Source of the DNA: Stomoxys calcitrans
Taxonomy: Eukaryota > Arthropoda > Insecta > Diptera > Muscidae
Direction: 5' to 3'
NCBI RefSeq assembly: GCF_963082655.1
Contig: NC_081553.1
Location: forward strand, 184,944,195 to 185,008,194
DNA: 64,000 nt
The position numbers were made by a program, and so were the translations under genes. Within the stretch, counting starts at the first letter, position 1. The number at the start of each line of letters is the position of its first letter. The notes below the pieces were generated by a model. That model was not told where the DNA came from. It did not search any database and saw only the letters and a list, made by a program, of their open reading frames with translations. This document shows positions 21,627 to 32,919 of this stretch, in pieces.

Positions 21627-21929
21627 CATCCAAATCATCATCTTGTGGACAGATACTCACCGCCCAGAAGCCTTAAGGTAGATCTAAATGATCTGCAGCG
21701 TGAGGTTCAGCGCTACAAGAGAGAACCTTTAGATCAAGCTACCGGGTGAATATAGTACTTGGGGAACGACCGCCTGCCATTGCACCTCAATTGACCTCCC
21801 CCGGCAAACCAGAGTAGTTCTGGCCCAATTACGTTCCGGCAGATGCAGCCGCTTCAACTCCTACAGAGCTAGGGTTGATGCCGACGTGCAAGATGTATGT
21901 CCCGATTGTAATCAGAGACCACACCATAC

Positions 21930-22372
21930 ATATAAACCGATATGGGATCTTGACTTCTTGAGCCTCTAAAGGGCGCAAGTATTATCCGATTTAGCTGAAG
22001 TTTTTTATAACGGCTTCTCTCATGACCTTTAACATACGTGTCGAATACGGCATGAATCGGTTCATAGCTTAATAAAGCTCCCCTATAAACCGATCTCCCT
22101 ATTTTACTTATTCAGCCCCTAAAGTGAGCAATTCTTACTAAATTTGGCTGAAATTTTACACAATGACTTCTACTATGGTCTTTAATATTCAGTTCAATTA
22201 TGGTCCGAAATGAATCATAACTTGATATTGTTCCAATAACATAGCAATTCTTTTCTTTTATCCTTTGTTTGCCTAAAAAGAGATGCCGTGGCAAGAGCTC
22301 GACAAATGCGATCCATGGTGGAGGGTATATAAGATTCGGCCCGGCCGAACTTAGCACGCTTTTACTTGTTTA
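21930..22372 (+). repeat. mini-me-like 3' fragment
   Basis: It starts within a 153-bp-type unit (ATAAACCGATATGGGATC) and ends GGTGGAGGGTATATAAG, TTCGGCCCGGCCGAAC, TTTTACTTGTTT. The 5' half is missing and joins the retrotransposon tail directly. Confidence 0.75.
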
Positions 22373-24345
22373 ATTTGTTAATTTCATTGCTCCCTAAAGT
22401 ATGCTTCAATTATTTGAAGAAATTCCCTTTTTAAATGGGAATTTGTTTAAATGCCCAGTCAGGCCCTGTTTAAATGCCCATTCAGACCCACTCGACTCAG
22501 ACCCAGATCCCTGTGGACGCACCCCATCTTAGTCGCAGAGTTCCTGGATCTTAACACTCAACAGAATCAAACAGACGAAAGATAGAACACAACAAACTGC
22601 TACAACAACAACCACAACATCAACCGCCTAATGGATACCACAATCGTAGCTATCCTTGAGTGATTTAAATTTTTCTTCCAAAAATAACGACCTATTACGA
22701 GTTACAGGAAAATTCTTGCGAAGTGAAATAACAAACCGCCCGCTCCACTCAATGGTTCAAACACGGAATCACAGAGGAAAACGAAAGTTGATTAAATCAC
22801 AATGAACTACGCAGATTTCAAGACGACTAAGATTTTGATGGCAATGACACTCTTAACGTTCATTCATCTTTCAAAAGTACTTTTACTTTCGGACGAGTAA
22901 GTATGGCCACTCGAGATTTTTTTAAACCATAGACGGCTTATATTTACGATGAAATGGCAAATTTTTGGCATATAAACTGACTTCCATATATTTTAAATCT
23001 ATTATTATTAATTTTTGTATATTTTGCACTAGTTTTAATTTATTGAATATTTTCTCTTTTTTATGAAATTTTTTTCTATTTTTTTTTTTATTTTTTTTAG
23101 GAAATTTATAAGTTTTCGATTTTATGTCACTTGAAAATAATCGTTATCGATAACTTGCGCTTCATTGCCCGCAACTACAGTTCCAAAATACTTTTCGGTA
23201 AGTTTGTTATTTTTTTGCTACGCATACACATCTGTATACATACACTAAAACAATAACATATTAAACTTAAACAAAGAGACAGTTTATTATGAGAGAGAGA
23301 GAAAATAACTCAAAGTAAAGCCCATAAGCTTTGGCGCAATAACCACTATGTTCAATTGAACAACAAAAAAAGTGAAACATCGTATATGCCCTCGTCGCCC
23401 GGTTTCTCTCTCACTCTCTCTCTATTTCCCCCCTAGAACTTATGGTGAGAGAGAAGATACGCAATCAAACCTCCTGCAAAATAATGAATGAAAAGCTTAT
23501 ATCGACTAACTTACGCCAACAAACATTACTCTTACTACGCACCAACACTAATACACACTTAAAGAACATACGCAACGCCTATAGGTGTGAGTTGTGCTTG
23601 CGTATGTGTTGGGGTAAGCGCGGCGTGTATGTGAAATATGCACTGGTAAATGTATGTAAATGGATAATTTAGTCAAAGTCAAACCCCCCTAGTCGGAACA
23701 AACACTAAAACGGAGACAATGACAAAGCATGACTAATAATATCCCATCCTTTCGTTGTCTTAGTTCCACTTATACCAACTAACTGCACTACACTCTCCCA
23801 CTGCCTGCCATCTACTGGGGTAATCAATGAAAGCCCTAAAATTGTGACGATGGTAGGATTTGGTGGCGTTAGCAGCCCTGTCTAAGCGGATAATTGTTGG
23901 GGTGCTTACCAAGAAATGATAACAAAAAGAAGAGAAAAACAAAGAAAAGCAAAGAGGAAAATAACAAAATAACATGCATTTCATGGAGTTAGTGTGGCGA
24001 CATGTGCACATGTTGCATGCCTTGTTTGGGTGGGGTGTTCTAATCTGAGTGAGCTTGTCCCCAACTGCTTTAGGGGGACAAAAAGACGAGTTGTTGCGGT
24101 CAACTTATAATTTGGGCATAAATAATAGAATAAGTGCCTTAGTTTGTTGCAAATAACGATGCTCCCATTTAATGCCCAATAAGTCAAAGAAAAGTAAAAA
24201 CAGTTTGGAAAGAGAATATTTAGAGGCAAAATCTGGAACAATATACACACATGAAATTTTGCCCCCAGCAAGTATGACTAATCAAACGATGAAGTCAAGC
24301 CTTTTTATGGAATCAATTGGAGCATCAATTATTCATCTTATACAT
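22373..24345. other. unique stretch, no gene supported
   Basis: It contains CA-rich text (22,560-22,630), a GA tract near 23,291-23,304 and a CT-rich tract near 23,405-23,425. No frame longer than about 100 codons and no domain. Probably host intergenic or intronic DNA. Confidence 0.5.
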
Positions 24346-24665
24346 AACAAGTAAAAAGGCGTTTAGTTCGGCCGTTTCGAACTTTTAATACCTACCACCT
24401 CAGATTTATATCACCTTTCGTCATAATACGGTGAAAAAGCAGCAGCTACTAGCTATATCCTAATATAGTCCGATCTCCAACATATTTAGGAAGGCTAGTG
24501 GAATGTTTATGGGCAAAATGTGCATTTGCATGTTAGGGTCTACCACAACTCATTGTACCAAATTCATCGGTTAAAAAATTCAACTTTTATGGGCCTGAAA
24601 ACATAAATCGGGAGATCGATATATGCACATATATGGTACTAGCCGAACCGGGCCCCCTCCGCTGC
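24346..24665 (-). repeat. mini-me-like end fragment with embedded SINE tail
   Basis: ACAAGTAAAAAGGCGTTTAG and TTCGGCCGTTTCGAAC form the minus-orientation terminus. ATAGTCCGATCTCC units follow. A piece of about 40 bp matching the SINE tail (GGAATGTTTATGGGCAAAAT) sits at about 24,502-24,535. Confidence 0.6.
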
Positions 24666-24699
24666 GCCTTCTTCAACTCTCTAATATCTTTTTAGGGAG

Positions 24700-24925
24700 G
24701 GGACACTTCGCCCTGAATGCGGATATTGAATTTGTACCATTTTAGCCTATGACGCTGAACGCGGTCGAATTCTGGCGAGAACCTAGGACAAAGCGGTGTT
24801 TATCTCCTTTTAGTGTGGCGACATTTGCGAGGTACAATGCCATGCATGATAATTTAAAAAATTTTCTCCTCAAAGAGGTGTCGCATTGAGTTTAAACTTG
24901 AATCGGAAAGATCTCATTAAAGTGT
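24700..24925 (+). mobile_element. decayed tRNA-derived SINE
   Basis: It shares AGCCTATGACGCTGAACGC, a damaged box B (GGTCGAATTC), AAGCGGTGTTTATCTCC, GGCGACATTTGCGAGGTAC and AAACTTGAATCGG with the better copies. Part of the 3' body is deleted. Confidence 0.65.
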
Positions 24926-24929
24926 GATA

Positions 24930-26412
24930 ATTTGCCCCTTCTCGATTTTTGGTGGTAATGTTCTTCCTTAGGGTAATGTTCTCATTAGGGGAGGGATGGC
25001 AGCTCAGACATTTCGACTCAAATATGGATATCGAATTGGTGCTGCACTTCCAAATCCTTTTAATTTGAGGCCCATTTTGACATGGCCGGTAAATATGAAC
25101 CGTTTGGAAGGTGTTTTTTTTTTTTGGACTGGGGCACCACTGGGAATTTGCACTGAAAATAGGTATCAAATTCGTTCTTTATTCCCAACGAAAATGAAGT
25201 TCAGTTTAGGGGGTGCTTTAGAGCGTACCTCAAAACACTTGGCTCAAAAATTGGATATCAAATTCATGTTCTGCCCTCAAATACCTTTCATTTGATTCTC
25301 ATATTGTCATAATGGCTCAAATAACCCATTTCAGGTATCTGGTTACTTGGACCCAAATTTTAATACCATTTTCGTTTTCTGTCCTCAAATATCTTTCTTT
25401 TGATACCCTTTTTGTGCCCATCGAACCACTTTCGGATATGGGTAGCGTTTTTGGGCTAAGGGGGAGGGTCCTAGTCATAATGGGTCTAATAGCCTTTTTG
25501 AGGGGTGGCGTGACCCTCTACTCTTCGATCTGATTTCGTATGACAGGTTCGAAATCTACTCCCGAATACCTTTCAATTGAGCCCCATATTGAAATGAACG
25601 TTCAATTTGTCTGGTTGGGGGAGTTTTGGCGTTGGGGCGGGGCAATAGGTACTTAGACTCAAATTTTAATACCATATTCGTATTCTACTCTTCAATACCT
25701 TTCTTTGAAATACTTTTTGATTTAAGGTTGTGTTTTTGGCATAAGGGGGAGGGTCCGCCCCCTTCCGATACCGAAAAATTATATAGCCTAAGTTTCCTTC
25801 CAACCTACACAATATGCGAAAATTTCGAGAAAATTGGTTCTGCTGTTTTTCAGTCTATACAGAACAAACAAACCGAATCCCATATATCCGTGATTGGCTA
25901 ATGTGCCAATTTTGGGAATTTTTGTGGTGGTGGGGTGGCCCCCTGTACTTCGACATAAATTTGTATGCCAGATTCATTATCTTCTCCCGCATACTTTTCA
26001 TTAGATACCCATATTGGCCTTATCGGTCCACTTTTGATTTTGGGTACTGTTTTTTGGGGTAACGGTAGAGGGTCCGCCCCCTTCCGATATCACTAAATTC
26101 TAAAGCCTATTCCTACTTACTGACCATATTCGTAATCTACTCTCCTTTTGAGTCCCATATTGTCATGATTGTCAAACAAACCTATATTTAGGGATTTTGG
26201 GGCTGGAGCTGAATACCTTTCATTCGATTCCCATATTGTCCCGATCGGTTAATTTTGGGTAGTACTCTTGGTGTAAGGGCTAGGGTCCTAACCCCTCCCA
26301 ATATCAAGAAATTGTATAGCCTATGTTGCCTTCCAAGGTAATCGGTTCAGCCGTTTTTCGAGTCCATACGGAACAAACAAACAAACGCAAATTGAATTTT
26401 TTTATATAAGAT
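24930..26412 (+). mobile_element. 3' region of an RTE-like non-LTR element with internal repeats
   Basis: The end at 26,335-26,412 (AATCGGTTCAGCCGTTTTTC, GAACAAACAAACAAACG, AATTTTTTTATATAAGAT) has the form of RTE-clade 3' tails as I know them, and a second, inner version lies near 25,835-25,890. The body repeats a loose module of about 280-330 bp: GAATACCTTTCATT..GA..CCCATATTG and GGGAGGGTCCGCCCCCTTCCGATA. No RT domain lies in the window, so this is 5'-truncated. Confidence 0.55.
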
Positions 26413-26935
26413 ATACAGCTATATCTAAATAAAGATTGATCTGAACCATATTGAGGACGAATATCGAAAAGCTTTACACAGCCCACTGTGTTTAATTTCA
26501 GCGAAATCGCGTAATAAACGTACTTTTATTGTCCCAAGAACTTAACTCGGGAGATCGGTATATATGGCAGTTATATCGAAATATAGACCGATCTTAACCA
26601 TACTCGGTACGAATGTCGAAGGCCTTAACAGAACTCATTGTGCCTAATTTCAGCAAAATCGGTTAATAATATATATGGCAGCTATATCCAAATATGGACC
26701 GATCTGGGCCGTATTAAACAGCGATGTTGCCTAACATAAATAACTGTTCCAAATTTCAGCTAAATCGGATAATAACTGCGCCCAAGATCTTAAAGATCTT
26801 AAATCGAGAGATCGGTCTATATGTTTATGTAGGATGTCGAGAGGTCTCACACAACTCACTGTCCCAAATTTCATCGAAATCGACGAATATCATCAGATCC
26901 GTCTATAAAGGGGCTCTATCAAAATATAGCCTGAT
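26413..26935. repeat. mini-me-like unit remnants
   Basis: Diverged units with CAGCTATATC.AAATA, GATCGGTATATATGGCAG and TTCAGCGAAATCG resemble 11,390-11,590. The termini are lost at the RTE tail on the left and the retrotransposon on the right. Confidence 0.6.
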
Positions 26936-28592
26936 ATCCCGGCTCGGCACGGGATAGCTGTGTGCACCACACAAGCTGGTACTTTGAGGTCCGATCTGTG
27001 TGGTGTTCTTTGCTGTCACAAGAAACATAGCTGCGAGCTACCGCTTGCGTCCACAGGTTGCGGATAGTGGAATGCTCCATACGGAGTAGCTGCAACGGCA
27101 GTCGCGGACAATTAGCGGTATCGAGCGGAGAGTCTCAGTGAGAGGTCGGGTGGCACCGGCTGTTGCACAAATACTGAGTGTCTATGATGCTCGATATGAC
27201 AAGCGAGTTATTGACGCCTTTAATTAACCAATGGCCACTCTGTTCCGCTGCGATTGGTCTTTTGGACCGGAACGAGCTTGCTCTTCTACAGGGGCTTGAC
27301 AAGAATCGCCAATTGCACTTGAAAATGTGGCTTAAATAACACGAAAGAGTTGCTCACCTACAGAGCCTTGACAAGGATCCCCACCTCCACATGAAAATGT
27401 GGCTTAAACAACAGGAAGGAATTGGAGTTTCTAGGCATCAACTCTACCGTAAGAAAGTTTATTAATTACTTATTTACTATATTAAGCATTACTGCAGTCT
27501 TGGGATCTGTGGATCTAAAAAAATGCGTCAGCAGAGGAACACCTCTAGGAGGTGTGCTGTCTCCTCTACTTTGGAAAATATCCATCAACAATATATTATT
27601 GTCTCTGGGAGAAAAAGGCATAAAAGTGGTCGCGTATGCTGATGATGTGGCAGTTGCGGTTAGGGTTGGGAGTTTAGACAACGTCTCATGCACTGGATAT
27701 ATACTGCAGATGTCAGACCTATAATGCTATATGGTGTTGTGATCTGGTGGACGGCATAAAAGTGGTCGCGTATGCTGATGATGTGGCAGTTGCGGTAAGG
27801 GTTGGGGGTTTAGACAACGTGTCATGCACTGGATATATACTGCAGACGTCAGACCTATAATGCTATATGGTGTTGTGGTCTGGTGGACGGCGCTTCAAAA
27901 ATCCACCCACTGTTCAATAGTAAACCGGATCCAAAGGATTGCTAGTTTGTGCATCGTAGCCGCACTGAGAACAACACCATCTGATGCACCGAATTTAATG
28001 CTACAATATAATGCCTCTGGACATTGTGGCCAGAGAAATTGCTGCGACCACTGTCGTGAGGCTAAGAAAGCTTTCTCTTTGGTCTTGTGGCGGCTTCGGA
28101 CACTGTGTTATCCTTGATACAAATTCCGATGTTCCAGGTAGTGTGGATTACACTCTACCTGTGACGGTTTTTGATTAATAAATACTGTACCACTTTTCCT
28201 GATTGGAACCGATTGGAATTACGATATCCCTGGTAAAAGAAGTTACAAAGACTTCTACACGGATGATTTCAAACTAGGCGACCCGGGGGACTTTGTGGTG
28301 TTATCTAAAGCGGAGATCATTGCAATTAATGTCACAACGACAATTGGCTTAAATATCTTCTCAGACAGCCAGGCAGCCAATAAATCCCTGGAGAACTTAT
28401 TTCTGAACACAAAAACCGCCCTCTAATGTTGGAGTTCTGTCAACGAGATGGCTGAACAGTTCAAAATTCATCTGTTCTGGGTGCCGGGCCACAGAGATAT
28501 CCCAGGAAATGGTAAAGCGGATGAGCTTGCGAAACTCGGAACAGGAATCTGTGGGGATTCCTCTAGCTACATGTAATCTAAGTCATCAGATC
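26936..28592 (+). pseudogene. non-LTR retrotransposon: partial RT plus RNase H
   Basis: 27,422-27,724 encodes an RT palm: SRGTPLGGVLSPLLWKISIN and the catalytic VVAYADDVAVAV. The frame then jumps to the thumb (27,824-28,117: DVRPIMLYGVVVWWTALQ, VNRIQRIASLCIVAALRTTP), so an internal stretch of the polyprotein is deleted. RNase H follows, interrupted (FSDSQAANKSL near 28,350; FWVPGHRDIPGNGKADELA near 28,475-28,535). Upstream (26,936-27,400) are GC-richer sequences of the same element. This is the family of the minus remnant at 2,990-4,340. From 28,091 on it is included in the 7.2-kb duplication. Confidence 0.82.
27617..27890 (+). repeat. 136-bp tandem duplication that doubles the RT active-site motif
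   Basis: GGCATAAAAGTGGTCGCG at 27,617 recurs at 27,753. Both copies encode the YADD motif, then CATGCACTGGATATATACTG and GTGGACGGC. The 136-base offset shifts the frame. Confidence 0.9.
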
Positions 28593-28619
28593 TGGCCCGA
28601 GATGCAGCGAATGATAGAT

Positions 28620-30165
28620 GGACACAAAACCGATCTCCCGATTTGACTTCTTGAGCCCTTACAAGCCTCAATTTTTCTCCGATTTGGTTGAAATTTGACA
28701 TGTAATGTTCTGTTATGACTTTCAACAACTGTGCCAAGTACGGTCCAGATCGGTCTATAACCTGATATAGCTCCCATATAAACCGATCTCCCGATTTGAC
28801 TTCTTGAGCCCTTACAAGCCTCAATTTTTCTCCGATTTGGTTGAAATTTGACATGAAATGTTCTGTTATGACTTTCAACAACTGTGCCAAGTACGGTCCA
28901 GATCGGTCTATAACCTGATATAGCTCCCATATAAACCGATCTCCCGATTTGACTTCTTGATCTCCCGATTTGACTCTCCGATTGGGCTAAAATTTTGCAT
29001 GTGGTGTTCTGTTATGACTTTCAACAACTGTGCTTAGTATGATCCAAATCGGTGTATAGCCTTACATAGCTCCCATATAAACCGATCTCCCGATTTGACT
29101 TCTTGAGCCCTTACAATGCGCAATTTTTCTCCGATTTGGTTGAAATTTTGCATGTAGTTTTCTGTTATGACTTCCAACAATTGTGCCAAGTACGGTCGGA
29201 ATCGGTCCATAACCTGATATAGCTCCCATATAAACCGATCTCCCGATTTGACTTCTTGAGCTCTTACAATGCGCAATTTTTGTCCGATTTAGCTAAAATT
29301 TTGCATGTAGTGTTCTGTTATGACTTTCAACAACTGTGCTTAGTACGATCGAAGTCGATCTATAACCTGATATAGCTCCCATATATAAACCGATCTCCCG
29401 ATTTGACTTCTTCAGCCCTTACAAGCCCCAATTTTTCTCCGATTTGGTTGAAATTTGGCATGTAATGTTCTGTTATGGCTTTCAACAACTGTGCCGAGTA
29501 CGGTCGAATTCGGTGTATAACCTGATATAGCTCCCATATAAACCGATCTCCCGATTTGACTTCTTGAGCCCTTACAAGTCGCAGTTTTTATCGAATTTCG
29601 CTGAAATTGTTCATGCGGTGTTCGGTTATGTCTTTCAACAACTGTGCTTAGTACGATAACAATCGGTCCATAACCTGATATAGCTCCCATATAAACCGAT
29701 CTCCCGATTTGACTTCTTGAGCCCTTACAAGCCGCAATTTTTGCCCGATTTGGCTAAAATTTTGCATGTGGTATTCTGTTATGACTTCCAACAACTGTGC
29801 CAAGTACGGTCCAAATCGGTCTATGACCTGATATAGCTCCCATATAAACCGATCTTCCGATTTGACTTCTTGAACCCTTACAATGCGCAATTTTTGTCCG
29901 ATTGAGCTTAAATTTTGCATGTGGTGTTCTGTTATGTCTTCCAACAACTGGACCAGGTACGGTCCATATCAGTCTAAAAGTTGATACAGCTCCCTTATAA
30001 ACCGGTCTCTCGATTATCCTTATTCGGTTCCTAGAAGATTTAATTTTTGCTGGTTTGACAGAAGGTTGGTATGTAGAATAAAATTATGTCCTTCAACTAA
30101 ATTTGTTTTGTGGTGGTTTGCCAAGATTCGTCCCGGCCTAACTAAGCACGCATTTACTTGTTATT
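28620..30165 (+). repeat. 153-bp tandem array (copy A)
   Basis: Nine or so units with GATATAGCTCCCATATAAAC near 28,762, 28,917, 29,217, 29,522, 29,676, 29,829 and related positions. It ends in a decayed mini-me terminus (GATTCGTCCCGGCC, CATTTACTTGTTA). It follows the RNase H coding end directly. Confidence 0.85.
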
Positions 30166-31035
30166 TTTACGAACTTAGTCATGGGCGGCGATCAAGTAGC
30201 TCCGAAGGTCCTTGTTTGCATAAAACAGGGTCTAACTTAACCATCCTTATTGAATATAACACACATGCATTTTCCATCAAATTTTCCTTCAAATGACCCA
30301 AAATCGCACAATCACTATATGCTATGGCCACAAATACTGAAACATCACCATATATCGTATTTAAATCAAAAGCACCTATCAAAAATTTATAATTTATGCC
30401 AACATCAGCACAGGTGTGCACTGATTCCCTATACAAACATATAAAATATTTAACGGCCTTCATCTATTACACCATGTTCCAATTTGGCTAATTTGTGACA
30501 ACCCTCAACAACCAAACATACCATAAAAAATACACGATTCAATAAAAATTTTCGAACAAACATATGCGGAGGAGCCGAAACGACGACAAACACCAGAGGA
30601 GCCTGTAATTGTTTATGACCCTGCCATAACATCCAAACTAAAGAACGAACACCCAACTAGAGGGGAAAGCAAATTGAAGCTCTTATAGGTGACCCCACCC
30701 CCCTCCTGCCATGTCTTAACAGGAAAAGAAGAAAACCTTCTTTTTTTCCTTGTACTTCACTGCTGCAGTAACTACTTGAACCATACCTTCATACCTACGA
30801 GTATTTGATATGCGGCATGGACGACTCTCTGTGTGGCTGATGAATGTTGTGGCATGTCAGCTGTGATAGCTTTCTTGTGCAGTGATTTGTTTTTGTTGTT
30901 TGATACTTATATCTCAAACAGAAGCAGAGTGAAGCCACCTTGATATCAGAGTTGCCATGTTTTACCAACATTTTTCTTAGATTGTCTTTAAATGATCGGC
31001 ATAAATACTAGGCGAACTTCTGTGGATACATTCGA
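30166..31035. other. unique DNA inside copy A, no gene seen
   Basis: No domain or repeat. The same sequence is at 54,325-55,194. Short frames (64-94 codons) are kept only because the copies are nearly identical. Confidence 0.5.
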
Positions 31036-31039
31036 GGCT

Positions 31040-31430
31040 TCTAGACTATGGAAGATACCACCCTTCACACTAATTACGATGGGGTACATTCAAAAGTCAG
31101 ACAACACTAACGAAAGCTATTGTGCAAAAACGACCGGTAGATGGGACTAATTTTGGATTTCGATGCCAATACGCACCACTCACAGTGGGGAAGCACGGAC
31201 ATCGCCAAGAGAGATATGTAATAGGTCAGAAGAAAGGCTTGTAGACTATGGAAGATATCAACCTTCACACTAATTGCGATAGGGTACATTCTTAAGTCAA
31301 ACAACACTAACAAAAGCTAGAGTGCGAAAACGACCGATAGATGGAGCTGACCTTGGGTTTCAATGCCAATGAGCACCACCCACAGTGGGGAAGTACGAAC
31401 ATCACCAAGTGAGATATGTGCTAGGTTAGA
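31040..31430. repeat. pair of ~190-bp tandem units (copy A)
   Basis: GACTATGGAAGATA near 31,043 recurs near 31,233. Both units contain CCTTCACACTAATT, CAACACTAAC, AACGACCG.TAGATGG and CACAGTGGGGAAG. Counterpart at about 55,200-55,590. Confidence 0.82.
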
Positions 31431-31599
31431 GGTGAAAGACATAACTTTGACGAACCTTTAAGCGATTGTGGAAAGGAGGTCTTCTTTCTGGACCATAGAT
31501 ATATCTTTTTCGATCTGAATCGCTACGCGGAGAGCTTTGACGTAAAGTTTCGGACCATAATAATAAATGATAAAATGATAATGATAATAATTGATAAAA

Positions 31600-32430
31600 A
31601 TGAGCTTGAACTGGCAGCGAGCCATGTTGAATAGTTAAAAGGGGAACTTCCCTCTGACCTACCCGGGTAAGAGATCGAAACCAGTTTAATGGAACAGAGA
31701 CTTGAGAAGACCATGGCAGACTACACGGAGATTCTATAATAAAGCAAATAGAACCAATGTGAAATAGGACCTGAACATGAGGAAGATAAAATCGACCTGA
31801 AGGAGTGATCCCTAATGAGGGAGTGAAAAAGTCTTTTAGGTTCCACAGACTGCTCTTTAAGGCTCCGTAAACTCTTGGGAGCACTGCGACACTCGATCTA
31901 CTGCCTACTAGAGCTTTGGACCATAAACACCTCACGTGTTGATAAAAATGAGCTTGAATTGCCAGGGAGCCATATTGAGTAGTTAAAAGGGGAACTTTCC
32001 TCTGCCCTACCTGGGTAAGAGATCGCAACCAGTTTGATGGAACATGGACTTGAGGAGACCATGGCAGACTACAAGGAGGCTCTTTAATAGAGCAAAAAGA
32101 ATCAAGCTGTATGCGAAATAGGACCTGTACAAGAGCAAGATAAAATCGACCCGACCTCTAATGAGGGAGTGGAAGAGTCTTTTAGGTTCCACAAATCCCT
32201 TCTTTATGGGAGCCCTAAAAACCTTTGAGAGCATACTAAGAAATTACAGAACCTGGACTGTGTCTATCTCTGTGACACTCGATCTACTGCCTACATCGCA
32301 CTTCCCTGTTTGCTAGGACGTGGCCAGAGGGTCGATGTACCCCGATGGTATCGATATCCCTATCTAGCACTGTGGCACTCGATCTACTGCCTACTTCAAA
32401 CTTCCCTGTTTGCTCGGACGTTGCCGATGG
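31600..32430. repeat. ~350-bp tandem units, two copies (copy A)
   Basis: Each unit has GAGCTTGAA.TG.CAG, AGTTAAAAGGGGAACTT, GACCATGGCAGACTACA, ATAAAATCGACC and GAGGGAGTG, and ends with CACTCGATCTACTGCC. Starts are near 31,600 and 31,950. Copy A' has three such units. Function unknown; possibly 5' or spacer DNA of the adjacent retroelement. Confidence 0.8.
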
Positions 32431-32919
32431 GTCAATGTATGATGTACGGACAGTGCAGAGTCACTGTCCATGGTTGAGGTCATGATAACAGAGGACAATA
32501 TTGTCTGCGTGGTGCTGACGGATGGCTATGTAGCAAGGGCCAGGACCATTCAATATTACGTGAAGTTAGAGTCCATGCATGGCTCTGGTGGTCATAAGGG
32601 AGTTAAGAGTCCTTCAGGTTCCGTAGTTTGCTCTTTAAGTCTCCGAAGATCTTTGGGAGCATTCTAAGAAATTACAAAACCTGGGCGTTGTCTAACTCTG
32701 CGACACTCGAACTACTGCCTACTACACACTTCCCTAGGTGCTCGGGCGTGGCCGGTGGGTCGATGTACCCGGATGATATCTATGTCCCTCTAAGACAATG
32801 CAGTACAGAGTCACTGTCCGTGTTTGAGGTAATGATAACACAAGAAGAGATAGTTTGGGTGGTGTTAATGGTTGGTAGAGTCCATACATGGTTCTGGTGG
32901 TCATAAGGGTCCCCACTTT

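Larger units (their letters stand above)
18400..21929 (+). pseudogene. jockey-like non-LTR retrotransposon, multiply broken
   Basis: In order on the plus strand: a cysteine/histidine PHD-like remnant (RCNRCMEWIHFGSCTGL, about 18,990-19,040); an APE-type endonuclease (LVLGDFNAHHISWHS near 19,318-19,360, then a decayed S-x-H-L-x-I and TIDRPPDF near 19,510-19,570); a 341-codon open stretch 19,654-20,679 covering the pre-RT and first RT motifs (AKSSKAIGPYGV, LKPGKDPSLGESYKPISLLT); RT motifs FRRLHSTTTALHAMTAQI and LNLSKAFDTVSHA to 20,809; then GVPQGGVISPALFNLYLSSIP and the catalytic IVSYADD near 20,940-21,040 in other frames; thumb and tail to about 21,910. Several stops, frameshifts and small duplications make it inactive. 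Confidence 0.85.

Noticed and set aside
28620..30165. CRISPR-like array at the 153-bp repeats
   Set aside because: Units are contiguous, long and diverged without unique spacers, and the genome is an animal one.
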